Notes: generated by a model not told the origin, from the sequence alone. Shown: positions 1-11,039, numbered from the stretch's first letter. The stretch: DNA of 64,000 bases from Biostraticola tofi (GCF_004343195.1 NZ_SMCR01000002.1:186001-250000); one strand, 5' to 3'. Made by a program: numbers and translations.

Positions 1-47
1 ACCCATCTGCATGCCTGGTGCATCCGCCCCCGGGGAGACCGATATCC

Positions 48-2888
48 ATGACCACATTGCCTTTACCCCAGGAGCTGACACATCAGGCTGTAGGGACTCT
101 CGCCAGGCTGCCTGCCGGAATCGCGGCCAGTCCTGCGCTTGAGGCGGTAGCGGCGTTAAGCGATTTTATCAGCGAGACGTTTATCGCTCATCCCGACTGG
201 CTGCAGGAATTGCTTGACCAGCCGCCAGCGCCGGATGAATGGCGTCATTTCCCTGCAAAGCTGCAGCAAGCTCTGGCCAGGGCAGAGGACGAAGCCGGGC
301 TGATGCGGGAATTGCGGCTGTTTCGCCGGCGAGCCCTGGCGCGTATCGGCTGGGGGCAGACGCTGGGTCTTCATACCACGCCGGCGACCCTGACCTTACT
401 CAGCCAGTTGGCCGAATCGCTGATTATCGCGGCCCGGGATTGGCTGTTTCAGCTTTGCTGCCGGGAATGGGGGACGCCTTGCGACAGTGAAGGCGCGCCG
501 CAGCAACTGATGATCCTGGGCATGGGGAAGCTGGGCGGCGGCGAACTTAATTTTTCATCGGATATCGACCTGATATTTGCCTATCCCCAAAGTGGTTTTA
601 CCCGGGGCGGGCGCCGGGAAAAGGACAATGCCCAATTTTTTACCCGGCTGGGACAGCGCCTTATCAAAGCATTGGATCAGCAAACCGCCGACGGCTTTGT
701 CTACCGTGTCGATATGCGCCTGAGGCCGTTTGGCGACAGCGGTCCGCTGGTGCTTAGCTTTGCAGCCCTTGAGGATTACTACCAGGAACAGGGCCGGGAC
801 TGGGAACGTTATGCCATGGTCAAGGCGCGTTTGATGGGCGATGCCGGCGACGCCTGGAGCCGGGAGCTCAGCAGTCTGCTGCGGCCGTTTGTCTATCGGC
901 GCTATATTGACTTCAGCGTCATTCAGTCATTGCGGAACATGAAGGCGATGATTGCACGGGAGGTGCGCCGGCGCGGCCTTAAAGATAACATCAAACTCGG
1001 TGCCGGCGGCATTCGTGAAATCGAGTTTATTACCCAGGTGTTCCAGCTTATCCGTGGCGGACGAGAGCCCCGCCTGCAGCAGCGGGCGTTGCTGCCGACG
1101 CTTGCGGCCATCGGCGAGCTGGGCCTGCTGGCCCCTGAGGCGACCCAAGCGCTTACCGAAGCTTATCTGTACCTGCGGCGGCTGGAAAATCTGCTGCAGG
1201 CCATCAATGATGAACAGACTCAGACGCTGCCGGCCGACGAACTGGGTCGCGCCCGCCTGGCTTTCGGCATGGGCGAAGCCGACTGGACATCGCTGCATGG
1301 CCTGCTGCAGCAGCATATGCAACGGGTGCGCGCTGTGTTTGATCAGCTGATTGGCGATGATGTTCCTCATCAGGATGAGGTCGACTGCCATGAAGGTTAT
1401 CGTGCCCTGTGGCTCGACGATTTGGCGGCGCCGGAACTGCCTGAACTGATCCCGTCGCTGGACAGGGAAGCGGGGCAACGCTTGCTGGCGCATATCACTG
1501 GCTTTCGGGCCGATGTGGCTAAACGCACCATCGGCCCGCGCGGCCGCGAAGTGCTGGATCAACTGCTTCCCCGGCTGCTGGCGGAAATCTGCGCCAGACC
1601 AGACGCTGATGCGGCCTTTGCCCGGGTGACGCCGATGCTGCTGAGCATTGTGTCCCGCACCACTTATCTGGAATTGTTGGTCGAATACCCCGGTGCGTTG
1701 GGGCATTTGGTCCGACTCTGCTCGGCTTCGCCGATGATTGCCGCTCAGTTGGCTGAGCATCCGCTACTGCTGGATGAACTGCTCGATCCCGCCACGCTCT
1801 ATCATCCCCTTGAACCGCAGGCTTATCGGGACGAACTGCGGCAGTATCTGCTGCGGGTGCCTGAAGAGGATGAAGAACAGCAATTGGAGGCGATGCGCCA
1901 GTTCAAGCAAGCCCAGCAGTTGCGCATTGCGGCCAGCGATATCTCTGGCGTGCTGCCGGTGATGAAAGTCAGCGATCATTTAACTTATCTGGCCGAGGCC
2001 ATGATTGCCGCAGTTATCCAGCAGGCCTGGCGATATATGGTGGCGCGTTACGGCCAGCCAGAGCATCTGCAGCACGGCGTGAATCAGGGATTTGCCGTTA
2101 TCGGCTACGGCAAGCTCGGCGGCTGGGAACTGGGCTATGGCTCGGATCTTGATCTGGTGTTCCTGCATGATTGCCCGGATGACGTGATGACCGATGGTCG
2201 GCGCAGTATTGATGGCCGCCAATTTTACCTGCGTCTGGCCCAGCGGATTATGCACCTGTTCAGCACCCGCACTCTGGCGGGGATTCTGTATGAAGTGGAT
2301 GCCCGGCTGCGTCCTTCCGGCGCTGCGGGCATGCTGGTCAGCACCCTGGAAGCGTTCCGGGAGTATCAGCTTAACGAGGCATGGACCTGGGAACATCAGG
2401 CCTTGGTTCGCGCCCGCATCGTGTATGGCGATGACGGTCTGCTGCAGCGTTTCGGCCACATCCGTCGTGAGGTGCTTTGCCTGCGCCGTGACCGGGAAAC
2501 GCTGCGCAGCGACGTCGCGACGATGCGCGTGAAGATGCGCAGCCATCTGGCCGGTAAGCATCAGGGTGAGTTTGACCTTAAGGCCGATGAGGGGGGGATT
2601 ACCGATATTGAATTTATCGCCCAGTATCTGGTGCTGCTCCATGCCGCCGACAATCCTCGGCTGACGCGCTGGTCCGACAATGTGCGAATTTTCGAGCTGA
2701 TGGCCCAGCACGGCATCATCAGTTCGCAGCAGGAACAACAGCTGCGAGATGACTATATAACCCTGCGCGATGAGATTCACCACCTGGCGCTGCAGGCGCG
2801 GCCGGGCAGGGTAGACGCCGGACGTTTCCTCGAAGAACGTCGGCGGATTTGCCGCTATTGGCAGCAATGGCTGGCAGAAACGCGGTAA
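48..2888 (+). CDS. glnE: Bifunctional glutamine synthetase adenylyltransferase/deadenylase
   Basis: GlnE adds AMP to, and removes it from, glutamine synthetase in answer to the PII protein GlnB, so tuning ammonia assimilation in the cytoplasm. The protein has two nucleotidyltransferase domains, each with the G-rich loop and the Asp-x-Asp metal motif (SDIDLIF near residue 180; SDLDLVF near residue 705). The ATG at 48 gives 946 residues, the length of E. coli GlnE, and has GGGGAG about 11 bases upstream; an in-frame GTG at 18 would add ten residues but has no clear ribosome site. hldE follows on the same strand 99 bases later, as in E. coli. Confidence 0.96.
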   Translation: MTTLPLPQELTHQAVGTLARLPAGIAASPALEAVAALSDFISETFIAHPDWLQELLDQPPAPDEWRHFPAKLQQALARAEDEAGLMRELRLFRRRALARIGWGQTLGLHTTPATLTLLSQLAESLIIAARDWLFQLCCREWGTPCDSEGAPQQLMILGMGKLGGGELNFSSDIDLIFAYPQSGFTRGGRREKDNAQFFTRLGQRLIKALDQQTADGFVYRVDMRLRPFGDSGPLVLSFAALEDYYQEQGRDWERYAMVKARLMGDAGDAWSRELSSLLRPFVYRRYIDFSVIQSLRNMKAMIAREVRRRGLKDNIKLGAGGIREIEFITQVFQLIRGGREPRLQQRALLPTLAAIGELGLLAPEATQALTEAYLYLRRLENLLQAINDEQTQTLPADELGRARLAFGMGEADWTSLHGLLQQHMQRVRAVFDQLIGDDVPHQDEVDCHEGYRALWLDDLAAPELPELIPSLDREAGQRLLAHITGFRADVAKRTIGPRGREVLDQLLPRLLAEICARPDADAAFARVTPMLLSIVSRTTYLELLVEYPGALGHLVRLCSASPMIAAQLAEHPLLLDELLDPATLYHPLEPQAYRDELRQYLLRVPEEDEEQQLEAMRQFKQAQQLRIAASDISGVLPVMKVSDHLTYLAEAMIAAVIQQAWRYMVARYGQPEHLQHGVNQGFAVIGYGKLGGWELGYGSDLDLVFLHDCPDDVMTDGRRSIDGRQFYLRLAQRIMHLFSTRTLAGILYEVDARLRPSGAAGMLVSTLEAFREYQLNEAWTWEHQALVRARIVYGDDGLLQRFGHIRREVLCLRRDRETLRSDVATMRVKMRSHLAGKHQGEFDLKADEGGITDIEFIAQYLVLLHAADNPRLTRWSDNVRIFELMAQHGIISSQQEQQLRDDYITLRDEIHHLALQARPGRVDAGRFLEERRRICRYWQQWLAETR

Positions 2889-2987
2889 AGGCCGGTGGCA
2901 CCGCCAGCCGCTTTCTCGGGGATGGGAGAAGGCATTGGGTGTGTGGTACTATCTGGCCCGAGAATGTCTCTGTATCTGGAGTGACGA

Positions 2988-4421
2988 ATGAAAGTAACAT
3001 TGCCTGATTTTCGCCGGGCGGGAGTACTGGTCGTGGGTGATGTCATGCTCGACCGCTACTGGTATGGGCCGACCAGCCGTATTTCTCCGGAAGCGCCGGT
3101 GCCGGTGGTTAAAGTCGATACCATTGAGGAGCGTCCCGGCGGGGCGGCAAACGTGGCGATGAATATTGCCGCGCTGGGTGCAAGCTCCCGCCTGATTGGC
3201 TTGACCGGCGTTGATGATGCGGCCCGCGCCCTGGATGCGCGCCTGAGTGAAGTCAGCGTCACCTGTGATTTCGTGGCGGTGCACAGCCATCCGACCATCA
3301 CCAAGCTGCGGGTGCTTTCTCGTAATCAGCAATTGATTCGTCTGGATTTTGAGCAAAGCTTTGACGATGTGGACGCCAGCCCGATGCTTGCACGCATCAA
3401 AAGCGCGTTGCCGCAGGCCGGCGCTGTGGTGTTGTCTGACTACGCCAAGGGTGCGCTCGCCCAGGTGCAACTGATGATAACGCTCGCCCGTGAAGCGGGC
3501 GTTCCGGTGCTTATCGACCCGAAAGGCACCGATTTCAGCCGCTATCGCGGCGCCACGTTGCTGACTCCTAATCTTTCCGAGTTCGAAGCCGTGGCCGGCC
3601 GTTGCAAAAATGACGCGGAGCTGGTCAGCCGAGGTATGAAACTGATTGCTGATTATGATCTCTCGGCGTTGCTTGTTACCCGGTCCGAGCAAGGAATGAC
3701 TCTGCTGCAGCCTGGCAAAGATCCTCTGCATCTGCCGACACAGGCGCAGGAAGTGTTTGATGTCACCGGTGCCGGCGATACCGTTATCGGCGTGCTGGCG
3801 GCGGCGCTGTCTGCCGGTAATACGTTGGAAGAATCATGCTTTTTGGCCAATGCGGCCGCCGGCGTGGTGGTCGGCAAGCTGGGGACGTCAACCGTCAGCC
3901 CGATTGAGCTTGAGAACGCTATTCGCGGCCGCGCCGACACCGGCTTTGGCCTGATGACTGAAGACGAATTAAGGGAGGCGGTGGTGCGCGCCCGCCAGCG
4001 CGGTGAGAAAGTGGTCATGACCAACGGTATCTTTGATATCCTCCATGCCGGCCATGTCTCGTACCTGGCGAATGCCCGCAAGCTTGGCGATCGATTGATT
4101 GTGGCGGTAAACAGTGACGAATCTACCAAGCGTTTGAAGGGCGAATCGCGGCCGGTGAATCCTCTGGCTCAGCGCATGATAGTGCTCAGCGCGCTGGAGG
4201 CGGTTGATTGGGTAGTCCCGTTTATCGAGGATACTCCCCAGCGTCTGATAGCCGGTATCTTGCCCGATTTACTGGTAAAAGGCGGCGATTACCAGCCCCA
4301 AGAAATTGCCGGCAGTGCAGAGGTCTGGGCTAATGGCGGCGATGTAAAGGTGCTGAACTTTGAAGACGGCTGTTCGACCACCAATATCATCAACTCGATA
4401 AAAAGCGGCGAGCGCGGTTAA
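2988..4421 (+). CDS. hldE: Bifunctional heptose-7-phosphate kinase / heptose-1-phosphate adenylyltransferase
   Basis: HldE makes the ADP-heptose precursor of the lipopolysaccharide inner core by two steps: phosphorylation of D-glycero-beta-D-manno-heptose 7-phosphate and adenylylation of the 1-phosphate. Residues 1 to about 318 form a PfkB/ribokinase domain with the VTGAGDT anion-hole motif. Residues about 344 to 477 form a cytidylyltransferase-like domain with the HAGH nucleotide motif after TNGIFDIL. The length, 477 residues, equals that of E. coli HldE. GGAG lies seven bases before the ATG. It follows glnE closely and converges on ubiK. Confidence 0.97.
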   Translation: MKVTLPDFRRAGVLVVGDVMLDRYWYGPTSRISPEAPVPVVKVDTIEERPGGAANVAMNIAALGASSRLIGLTGVDDAARALDARLSEVSVTCDFVAVHSHPTITKLRVLSRNQQLIRLDFEQSFDDVDASPMLARIKSALPQAGAVVLSDYAKGALAQVQLMITLAREAGVPVLIDPKGTDFSRYRGATLLTPNLSEFEAVAGRCKNDAELVSRGMKLIADYDLSALLVTRSEQGMTLLQPGKDPLHLPTQAQEVFDVTGAGDTVIGVLAAALSAGNTLEESCFLANAAAGVVVGKLGTSTVSPIELENAIRGRADTGFGLMTEDELREAVVRARQRGEKVVMTNGIFDILHAGHVSYLANARKLGDRLIVAVNSDESTKRLKGESRPVNPLAQRMIVLSALEAVDWVVPFIEDTPQRLIAGILPDLLVKGGDYQPQEIAGSAEVWANGGDVKVLNFEDGCSTTNIINSIKSGERG

Positions 4422-4444
4422 TCGCGGCTCAGGTTGGCGGCTGG

Positions 4445-4472
4445 CTTTCCCGGCGATGTGCTGCCGGGGAAG
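4445..4472. terminator. Hairpin between convergent hldE and ubiK
   Basis: A ten-base-pair stem (CTTTCCCGGC with GCCGGGGAAG, one G-T pair) and an eight-base loop lies 23 bases after the hldE stop. It has no clear U-tract, so its role as terminator is an inference from position. Confidence 0.45.
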
Positions 4473-4519
4473 CGCCGGCAGGGGATTGAAAAGGCGCGTT
4501 TTCACCCCTGGCAAGGCGG

Positions 4520-4903
4520 TTAGAGTGGCGTTTTGTCGCTGCTATCTGGCGCGTCCGGCGCCTTTTCAGGAGCCTTGGTCAGCGCTGCATCAGCAAGCGC
4601 GGCCGCGGCCGGTGTAACGGTTACCGGCCCGGAGCCGTCGTTTTGTGCGGCGCCATCACTTTTCGGCATGGTTTCCAAGGCGTTAATCCGCAGTTCCAGC
4701 TGGCTCAACTTCTCACGCGTGCGCAGCAGAACCTGAGTTTGCACATCAAACTCTTCGCGACTGACCAAATCCATACGGCTGAACTGGCTTTGCAGCACCT
4801 GGCGGATTTTCTTATCTACATCCTCACCCAGATCCCGGATGCCTTTAGGCAGGGATTCGTGCACCTGGCGGGCAAGTTGTTCAATCTTTTTCGGGTCAAT
4901 CAT
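4520..4903 (-). CDS. ubiK: Ubiquinone biosynthesis accessory factor UbiK (YqiC)
   Basis: UbiK is a small BMFP-family protein that helps the UbiJ-UbiK-lipid complex in aerobic ubiquinone synthesis. The first 80 residues follow the family closely ([17 protein letters not shown] start, then [19 protein letters not shown] leading into a trimeric coiled coil near residues 50-80). The protein has 127 residues, about 30 more than E. coli YqiC; the extra tail is rich in Ala, Pro and Asp and looks disordered. AGGGAA precedes the ATG. The gene is convergent with hldE and divergent from the ribB riboswitch. Confidence 0.93.
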   Translation of the reverse strand: MIDPKKIEQLARQVHESLPKGIRDLGEDVDKKIRQVLQSQFSRMDLVSREEFDVQTQVLLRTREKLSQLELRINALETMPKSDGAAQNDGSGPVTVTPAAAALADAALTKAPEKAPDAPDSSDKTPL

Positions 4904-5042
4904 CGTCGGTTCCCTAATTCGGTTGATATGGTTAAGTGTAATGCCAGAACGCCGTATAATAAAGAAATGTTAGCCTCAAACTCCTGGCCAGCAGTCAGCC
5001 CCCGCTAAAGACCGTTCCCTCTGGAAAATAACAGTTTGCCAA

Positions 5043-5071
5043 TTGCCCCGTCTTTACAATAGCGTTATAGT
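5043..5071 (+). promoter_or_regulatory. Putative sigma-70 promoter of ribB
   Basis: TTGCCC (5043-5048) and TATAGT (5066-5071) are separated by 17 bases, a good sigma-70 match. The predicted start near 5078 lies just before the riboswitch aptamer. Confidence 0.6.
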
Positions 5072-5079
5072 AAAACCGC

Positions 5080-5235
5080 TTATTCTCAGGGCGGGGTGCA
5101 ACTCCCCACCGGCGGTAAATCCGTGTCATTGCACACGGGAAGCCCGCGAGCGCTCAGGCTGTGGTTTATCCTGAGGACAGCAGATCCGGTGTGATTCCGG
5201 GGCCGACGGTGATAGTCCGGATGGGAGAGAGTAAC
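5080..5235 (+). promoter_or_regulatory. FMN riboswitch (RFN element)
   Basis: The segment carries the conserved blocks of the FMN aptamer: the opening CTCAGGGCGGGGTGCAA-type box, CCCACCGGCGGTAAAT, AGCCCGCGAGCG, a GATCCGGTG..TTCCGG stem, and GGCCGACGGTGATAGTCCGGATG before GGGAGAG. It lies in the 5' leader of ribB, about 110 bases before the start codon. FMN binding is known to repress ribB in enterobacteria. The leader region 5236-5347 would hold the expression platform; I did not resolve its alternative pairing. Confidence 0.96.
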
Positions 5236-5347
5236 GATCCACAATGGCGCGCCAGCGTGCCCATTCTCGTTATTATTTGGCCTTTTGGTCTGCTCCTAAG
5301 TCTGCCCTGGTTCTGGTAATCCATGTAATGATGAGGTTTTACTTACC

Positions 5348-6001
5348 ATGAATCAGACGCTTCTTTCAGAATTCGGTACGCCGACGGAACGCGTGGAAAT
5401 CGCACTGAATGCCCTGCGCCAGGCGCGTGGGGTATTGGTGCTGGATAATGAAGATCGTGAAAACGAAGGCGACATGGTGTTTGCCGCCGAAAACATGACC
5501 GTTGAACAGATGGCGCTGTCGATCCGTCACGGCAGCGGTATCGTCTGTCTCTGCCTGACCGAGGAACGTCGTCAGCAGTTGGATCTGCCGATGATGGTGG
5601 AGCGTAACAGCAGTCATTACCAGACCGCTTTTACCGTCACTATCGAAGCGGCCGAGGGCGTCACTACCGGTGTATCCGCAGCCGACCGGCTGACGACTAT
5701 TCGCGCTGCCATTGCTGACAACGCCAAACCTGCGGATCTTAACCGTCCCGGGCATGTATTCCCGCTGCGTGGACAGCCCGGCGGTGTGCTGACCCGCGGC
5801 GGCCATACCGAGGCGACGTTGGATCTGTGTACTCTGGCAGGGCTAAAGCCCGCAGGCGTACTGTGTGAAGTCACTAATGAAGACGGCACCATGGCCCATG
5901 CCCCTGAAGTCATTGCCTTTGCTAAAAAGCATGATATGCCGGTGGTGACCATTGAAGATTTGGTTGCCTATCGCCAGGCGCTGTCACAGCAGGCCAGCTG
6001 A
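5348..6001 (+). CDS. ribB: 3,4-dihydroxy-2-butanone-4-phosphate synthase
   Basis: RibB converts ribulose 5-phosphate to 3,4-dihydroxy-2-butanone 4-phosphate and formate, supplying the four-carbon unit of riboflavin. The protein has 217 residues, exactly as in E. coli, with the [10 protein letters not shown] acidic metal-binding loop, the GVSAADR phosphate loop and the RGGHTEA motif. It is a stand-alone RibB with no fused GTP cyclohydrolase II. GAGG lies upstream of the ATG, and the gene is controlled by the FMN riboswitch at 5080-5235. Confidence 0.97.
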   Translation: MNQTLLSEFGTPTERVEIALNALRQARGVLVLDNEDRENEGDMVFAAENMTVEQMALSIRHGSGIVCLCLTEERRQQLDLPMMVERNSSHYQTAFTVTIEAAEGVTTGVSAADRLTTIRAAIADNAKPADLNRPGHVFPLRGQPGGVLTRGGHTEATLDLCTLAGLKPAGVLCEVTNEDGTMAHAPEVIAFAKKHDMPVVTIEDLVAYRQALSQQAS

Positions 6002-6079
6002 CGTCGTACGCCGGTGCCCGGCAGCCTCGCAGCAGGGGCTGACGGGCGACTATCACGCACTGAAACTCCTTGCTGTCAT

Positions 6080-6110
6080 ACGACATCGGTCCCGATTACC
6101 GATGTCGTTT
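6080..6110 (+). terminator. Probable ribB terminator hairpin
   Basis: A perfect 11-base-pair stem (ACGACATCGGT with ACCGATGTCGT) and a seven-base loop lies 78 bases past the ribB stop. It is followed only by a short T run (TTT), so termination strength is uncertain. Confidence 0.6.
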
Positions 6111-6252
6111 GGCAGACCCGCCTGTACGTATCCTGTTCAAAATATTTGAATATCACCTTCATGGTAATCTGCGTTCCTTTTTGATGCTCCGCGCGTAAGG
6201 TAAATGCCATACAGAGCGCACAGCGCTTAATCAAATGAAGAAGGGATCACCC

Positions 6253-7035
6253 ATGACTACCTCCAGCCGTATGCCCGCGCTATTCCTCGGCCATGGCAGC
6301 CCGATGAACGTTCTGGAAGACAATATCTATACCCAGACCTGGCAGCGTTTGGGTCAGACCCTGCCTCGCCCTCGCGCTATTCTGGCGGTATCCGCCCATT
6401 GGTACACCCGTGGCACCGCAGTCACGGCCATGGAAAGACCGCGCACCATTCACGACTTTGGCGGCTTTCCCCAGGCGTTGTTCGATATACAATATCCGGC
6501 ACCCGGTTCCCCGTCATTGGCCCGGGAAGTGCAGGAACTGCTGGCGCCGCTGCCGGTCACCGCCGACACCGAATGGGGCTTTGATCATGGTTCATGGGGC
6601 CTGCTGGCAAAAATGTATCCCGATGCCGATATTCCGGTGGTGCAACTGAGTATCGACGGCACCCAAGAAGCGGACAACCATTTTGCCCTGGGCAAGCAGC
6701 TGTCGGCGCTGCGCGATAAAGGGGTCATGATCGTCGCCAGCGGTAACGTGGTCCATAACCTACGGATGGTTCGCTGGCAGGGAGACGCAGCGGCCTATCC
6801 CTGGGCCGAATCATTTGAACTTTATGTCCGTGACAACCTGGCTTCCCAGGCGTCGCCCCATCCGCTGGTGCGCTTTATGGAGCATGAGGGCGCCGCGCTG
6901 GCTAATCCGACGCCGGAACACTATCTGCCCCTGCTCTATGTGCTGGGCAGTTGGGATGGCAAGGAGCCTATCAGTGTGCCGGTTGACGGCATCGTGATGG
7001 GATCGTTAAGTATGTTGTCGGTGCAGGTGGGGTAA
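6253..7035 (+). CDS. ygiD: 4,5-DOPA dioxygenase extradiol (LigB family)
   Basis: This matches YgiD, a zinc- or iron-dependent class III extradiol dioxygenase that opens the ring of L-DOPA in vitro; its natural substrate in bacteria is unclear. Family marks are LFLGHGSPMN near the start, VSAHWYTRGT, the FDHGSWG segment and ASGNVVHNLR, which supply the metal-binding His residues. The ATG at 6253 gives 260 residues and has GAAGGGA eight bases upstream; an ATG at 6235 lies in frame but overlaps that ribosome site. The gene converges on ygiC across a 9-bp satellite. Confidence 0.93.
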   Translation: MTTSSRMPALFLGHGSPMNVLEDNIYTQTWQRLGQTLPRPRAILAVSAHWYTRGTAVTAMERPRTIHDFGGFPQALFDIQYPAPGSPSLAREVQELLAPLPVTADTEWGFDHGSWGLLAKMYPDADIPVVQLSIDGTQEADNHFALGKQLSALRDKGVMIVASGNVVHNLRMVRWQGDAAAYPWAESFELYVRDNLASQASPHPLVRFMEHEGAALANPTPEHYLPLLYVLGSWDGKEPISVPVDGIVMGSLSMLSVQVG

Positions 7036-7049
7036 GGTCTAAATAGGCT

Positions 7050-7175
7050 GCAAAAGCGGCAAAAGCGGCAAAAGCGGCAAAAGCGGCAAAAGCGGCAAAA
7101 GCGGCAAATGCGACAAATGCCGCATATGCCGCATATGCTGCAAATGCCGCAAATGCAGCAAATGCCGCAAATGCC
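7050..7175. repeat. 9-bp tandem repeat, 14 units, between ygiD and ygiC
   Basis: Six exact copies of GCAAAAGCG (7050-7103) are followed by eight diverged copies with A/T changes at the fifth and sixth bases (GCAAATGCN, GCATATGCN, ACAAATGCC). The period stays at nine bases throughout. Read on the plus strand in phase it would encode an Ala-Lys-Ala / Ala-Asn-Ala run, but a TAG stands just upstream and no start codon opens it. It fills most of the gap between two convergent genes. Confidence 0.95.
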
Positions 7176-7223
7176 CACCAGGCGCAGGGTTTGCCGGGGC
7201 GGTAACCGCCGCCGGCAAGCTTG

Positions 7224-8384
7224 TCAGTCGATAATGACGTGAGGATAAAAGCGCGACAAATCTTGGGTAATCATGGCTTTGTCTTCCCTCAGGCCGATGC
7301 CGCAAGGGGTATCATTGATAAGCCAGCTGCCAATCACCGTATAACTGTCGCCAAAGCGCGGCAGGGGACAGTACTGCTGCACAATGGTGCCCTCTTCGCC
7401 GTAAGGGCCGTCTACCCGGGCGGTTTCCTTGCCATTTTCAACGATACGTACATTGGCGCCTTCGCGGGAAAACAGCGGCTTGACCACATAGTTTTCCATC
7501 GGCGGCGGAGTGTCGTTCGAAAAGTAGGCCGGCAGCAGATTGGGATGGTTCGGGAACATTTCCCACAGCAGCGGCAATAGCGCCTTATTGGATATGATGC
7601 TTTTCCAGGCCGGTTCTAGCCAGCGGACGCCGGCATCTTCCAGCTTGGTTGAAAACATCTCCCTGAGCATGAACTCCCAGGGATAAAGCTTGAACAGGTT
7701 ACTGATCACCTGGTTCTGGACATCGGTAAATTGCCCTTTTTCGCCCAGGCCAATCTCTTCAATAAACAGGAATTCACTCGGCAAGCCGGCTTCCAGGGCG
7801 CAGTCCTGCAGATATTGCACTGTACCGCGATCTTCTACCGTCTCCTGGCAGCAGGCGAAGTGCAGCAATCCGAAGCCGTGCTCGTTGCGAAGCTCGCCAA
7901 AACGCTCGATAAGCTTTTCCTGAAGGCTATTATATTGATCGGCCCCTTGAGGCAGCAGGCCGGCCTTAAGCTGATCCTCCAGCCAAATCCATTGGAAAAA
8001 CGCCGCCTCATACAAAGAGGTCGGGGTATCGGCATTGTTTTCCAGCAGCTTGGGTGGGTTGACGCCGTCATAGACTAAATCCAGACGCGAATAAAGCGAC
8101 GGCTGGCGAGTCTGCCAGGCGTTGCGCACAAAGGCCCAGGTATGTTTGGGTATGCAGAATTTGGTCATCAGCTCATCGCTGGCCACCACTTTTTCAACCA
8201 CCTGCAGGCACATCTGGTGCAGTTCGGCCGTTGCATCTTCAATCGTTTCTATCTGGGCCAGCGTGAATTGATAATAGGCATCCTCACACCAGTAGGGCTC
8301 ACCGTACATGGTATGAAACTCAAAACCATATTCGGCGGCCTTTTCACGCCAGTCCGGGCGTTCACTAATCGCAACTCGTTTCAT
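7224..8384 (-). CDS. ygiC: ATP-grasp amide ligase, glutathionylspermidine-synthase-like
   Basis: YgiC belongs to the C-terminal glutathionylspermidine synthase family, ATP-grasp enzymes that join a carboxylate to an amine; the enterobacterial substrate is not established. The start [15 protein letters not shown] at 8384 gives 386 residues, the E. coli length. The open frame runs 28 codons further upstream, but that part overlaps ygiB and has no family similarity. The [11 protein letters not shown] segment near residue 310 holds ATP-binding Lys and Arg. It follows ygiB with a seven-base gap, forming the usual ygiBC operon. Confidence 0.94.
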   Translation of the reverse strand: MKRVAISERPDWREKAAEYGFEFHTMYGEPYWCEDAYYQFTLAQIETIEDATAELHQMCLQVVEKVVASDELMTKFCIPKHTWAFVRNAWQTRQPSLYSRLDLVYDGVNPPKLLENNADTPTSLYEAAFFQWIWLEDQLKAGLLPQGADQYNSLQEKLIERFGELRNEHGFGLLHFACCQETVEDRGTVQYLQDCALEAGLPSEFLFIEEIGLGEKGQFTDVQNQVISNLFKLYPWEFMLREMFSTKLEDAGVRWLEPAWKSIISNKALLPLLWEMFPNHPNLLPAYFSNDTPPPMENYVVKPLFSREGANVRIVENGKETARVDGPYGEEGTIVQQYCPLPRFGDSYTVIGSWLINDTPCGIGLREDKAMITQDLSRFYPHVIID

Positions 8385-8391
8385 TTTTTGC

Positions 8392-9045
8392 TCAACCGCC
8401 CATGCTACGGCCAGGAGCCGCACTGCTGCGCGACATGGTCGTGCCGTGCTTGGCGACCGATTCACCAAAACCGCCGCGGGTAATGGTATTGGTGGTCGCC
8501 GGCTTGGGCGCCAGAGCGGTTTTCGGTACCGTCATGGTACGACCGCCGCCGGTTGCCGGACCATAGTTACGGCCGCTGGCATCGACGAATTTACCGTTAG
8601 CCGGGCTTGCTGGCGAGCGGGAGGTAAATAGCGGCTGCTGCGAGAAGCCGCCGCCCATCATTCGGCCCATCATATAACCGGCCATCAGCGGCATCCAGAA
8701 GCTGCCGCTCTGCTGGGATTCTGCCGCCATGCCGGCCTGGGCAGGGGCCTTGGTGCACTGCTGTTCGCCAAACTCGGCAACGCAGTCTTCACGGTTGGCG
8801 TATTTCGGGGCGGTTTTTTCCGCTTCCTTCAGGGCATTGTTGTAAGCCACAGTACATTGCTCACTCATCGAAGGGTTCGCCCGGGCGCAATCATCGGTAT
8901 TCTGGTACAGAGACACGTTTTCATCGGCCTTTTCACAGCCGGCAAGCACGAAAACCGCGCTGACAGCCAGGGCGACCGGCGCCATGCGATAGCTACGCCA
9001 CTGCTTGCGAAAGCTGGCGTGATTGATGTGTTTAGTCCGTTTCAT
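8392..9045 (-). CDS. ygiB: YgiB family lipoprotein (DUF1190)
   Basis: This is the DUF1190 membrane lipoprotein YgiB, 217 residues. Residues 18-35 form a hydrophobic signal ending in the lipobox LAGC, so the mature protein should be lipidated at that Cys. The body includes [14 protein letters not shown] and the [20 protein letters not shown] segment, and it ends [17 protein letters not shown] as in E. coli. AGGA lies eight bases before the ATG at 9045; the ATG at 9051 is too close to it. It is first in the ygiBC operon, which lies beyond tolC as in E. coli. Confidence 0.92.
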   Translation of the reverse strand: MKRTKHINHASFRKQWRSYRMAPVALAVSAVFVLAGCEKADENVSLYQNTDDCARANPSMSEQCTVAYNNALKEAEKTAPKYANREDCVAEFGEQQCTKAPAQAGMAAESQQSGSFWMPLMAGYMMGRMMGGGFSQQPLFTSRSPASPANGKFVDASGRNYGPATGGGRTMTVPKTALAPKPATTNTITRGGFGESVAKHGTTMSRSSAAPGRSMGG

Positions 9046-9298
9046 GGTCATTGTCCTGCGCTGGATGAAACTTGTGGAAATACTCGGAAATTCTTGCTTA
9101 CTAGGATAGGTGAAAAGTGCTTGAAAATGAAGCTGGAGCAGCATGGCCCGTGGATCTTTACGTTGCTATACATCAAATCGTGACCCTTAAGCGCCAGGCG
9201 TGACTCACGCGCTGGCTCAGGGGAGCTTGATGGCCGCCGCGTAGCCGATTTTCCATCCGATCCCTAACAGAGGAAGTCGGTAAACCGGCCGCGGGAGA

Positions 9299-10822
9299 TC
9301 ATTGGCTGAACGGATTACGTCCCTGCGAGGCAGGCTTGGCAGCGGTTGCCGGGGTAGCGCTTAGGGTCGAAACCTGCGGCTCGCTGGCAGAGGATTGGTT
9401 GCTGCGCGGCGCACTGGTGGTCTGGGCAGGATTAACGCCTTCTGCGCGCGCATCCTGGGAAGCATTCTGCGGCGCAACGTTATCCGGGCTGGTCGGAATA
9501 GGCTGGCCCAGCGATGCATTCAGGGTCTGCAGATCCGTCTCGTTAAGCGTACCCAGTGCCGATTTCAGATTAAGCTGATTAATCAGATAGTTGTAACGCG
9601 CCGTCGACAGGTTGCGTTTGGCATCATACAGCGTGGTAGTGGCATCCAGTACATCAACGATAGTGCGGGTACCGACTTCATAGCCGGCTTCGGAGGCATC
9701 CAGTGAACTCTGGGCCGAGACCACCGCCTGCTGATAAGCGTCGATGCTGCTTATCGAAGCCGATATATTGTTAAAGGATGAACGTACGGTCTGCACGGCA
9801 TTGCGGTGCGCGCTTTCCAACTGTTCGCTGGCGCTGACGAAACCGTATTGGGCTTGCTTGACTTGAGAGGTCACCGAACCGCCGGAATAAATCGGAATAT
9901 TCAGGCTCAGGCCGATAGCGTTCTGGCCGATGCGCCGGTCTGTATACTCAGCCGAATTGGTCCTGGATCCACTGTAATCAGTATTGCTCACCGTGGAGGA
10001 TGCGCTTAGGTCAACCGTCGGATAGTGTCCGGTCTCGGCATAGCGGATTTGCTCGCGCGCCAGATCCTGCTGCAGGCGGGCGGTCAATAATGTCAAGTTG
10101 CGGTTCTCGGCTTCTTTCAGCAATCCGCTGATAGCAGCCGGTCGCTGGGTAGCAAAGCGCTGAATGTTCAGCGATGCCAGCTGGGGGTAGAAATTCCCGC
10201 TGATTTGGCGCAGGCTTTCCAAGGCATTGTCGACATCGTTGCGCGCATTCACTTCATCCGCCAGCACGGTATCATATTGAGAACGGGCGTTCTGCACATC
10301 GGTAATCGCCACCAGGCCGACATTGAAGCGCTGGGTCGTCTGGTCCAGCTGACGATAGATGGCCTGCTTTTGTGCTTCAGTATAAGACAACGTATCGATT
10401 GCGCTCAGTACATTGAAATAGGCGACGGCGGTATTCAGTATCAGGTCCTGTTGGGCAGTCTGGTAAGATGCATCCTGAATACCGGCGGTTTTTTCCTGCA
10501 GCGTCAGACTGCGCCATTTCGACATATCGAAGACGGTCTGGGTCAGCTTAAGCGCAGCGCTGGAGGCAGTATTATCAACATCCTTCTGCTGACGGTAGCC
10601 GCTCTGGTAAGTGTAATCTGCTCCCAGCCCGAGTTGAGGCAGCAACGGGCTCCGCGCTTCATTGATTTTCTCAAAGGCAGCATCACGATCAGCGGCAGAC
10701 TGGCGAAGGTCCGGGTTGGATAATCGGGCCTGCTGGTAAACCTGTAGCAGGTTTTCTGCCTGACTTAACGTGCTGACGCCAGACAGGCTCAGTCCGATAA
10801 GAAGTGGGAGCAGTCTCTTCAT
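9299..10822 (-). CDS. tolC: Outer membrane efflux channel TolC
   Basis: TolC is the trimeric outer membrane duct used by RND, MFS and ABC drug pumps and by type I secretion. The ATG at 10822 gives 507 residues with a typical signal peptide (MKRLLPLLIGLSLSG..SQA, then ENLLQVY). Two internal OEP repeats are visible, each with the NPDLR- or GYEVGTRTIVDVLDA-type helix boundary. The C-terminal tail after about residue 445 is Ser, Ala and Pro rich and a little longer than in E. coli (493). It is divergent from nudF, the E. coli arrangement. Confidence 0.96.
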   Translation of the reverse strand: MKRLLPLLIGLSLSGVSTLSQAENLLQVYQQARLSNPDLRQSAADRDAAFEKINEARSPLLPQLGLGADYTYQSGYRQQKDVDNTASSAALKLTQTVFDMSKWRSLTLQEKTAGIQDASYQTAQQDLILNTAVAYFNVLSAIDTLSYTEAQKQAIYRQLDQTTQRFNVGLVAITDVQNARSQYDTVLADEVNARNDVDNALESLRQISGNFYPQLASLNIQRFATQRPAAISGLLKEAENRNLTLLTARLQQDLAREQIRYAETGHYPTVDLSASSTVSNTDYSGSRTNSAEYTDRRIGQNAIGLSLNIPIYSGGSVTSQVKQAQYGFVSASEQLESAHRNAVQTVRSSFNNISASISSIDAYQQAVVSAQSSLDASEAGYEVGTRTIVDVLDATTTLYDAKRNLSTARYNYLINQLNLKSALGTLNETDLQTLNASLGQPIPTSPDNVAPQNASQDARAEGVNPAQTTSAPRSNQSSASEPQVSTLSATPATAAKPASQGRNPFSQ

Positions 10823-11039
10823 TTGCTTTCCTTTTGACACGGACAATTTGTCGTGTAAGCGCTGTTAACTGATAATTTGTATCCGATTCTAACAGAATCA
10901 TCCAGAGGGCGGAGGTGGCGGAACGTGCCATCCAGCGCCAATTTTACAAAAATCTACCTTACAGCCATAGTTTTACGGCAGACTGGTATTAATAACCACC
11001 AGTATTAAAGAGTGTTTAATGTTTGGAGGAACAATAAAT

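Noticed and set aside
7039-7305. Minus-strand frames of CRF- or LLP-type repeats over the 9-bp satellite
   Set aside because: They are translations of the satellite itself and lack a start with a ribosome site.
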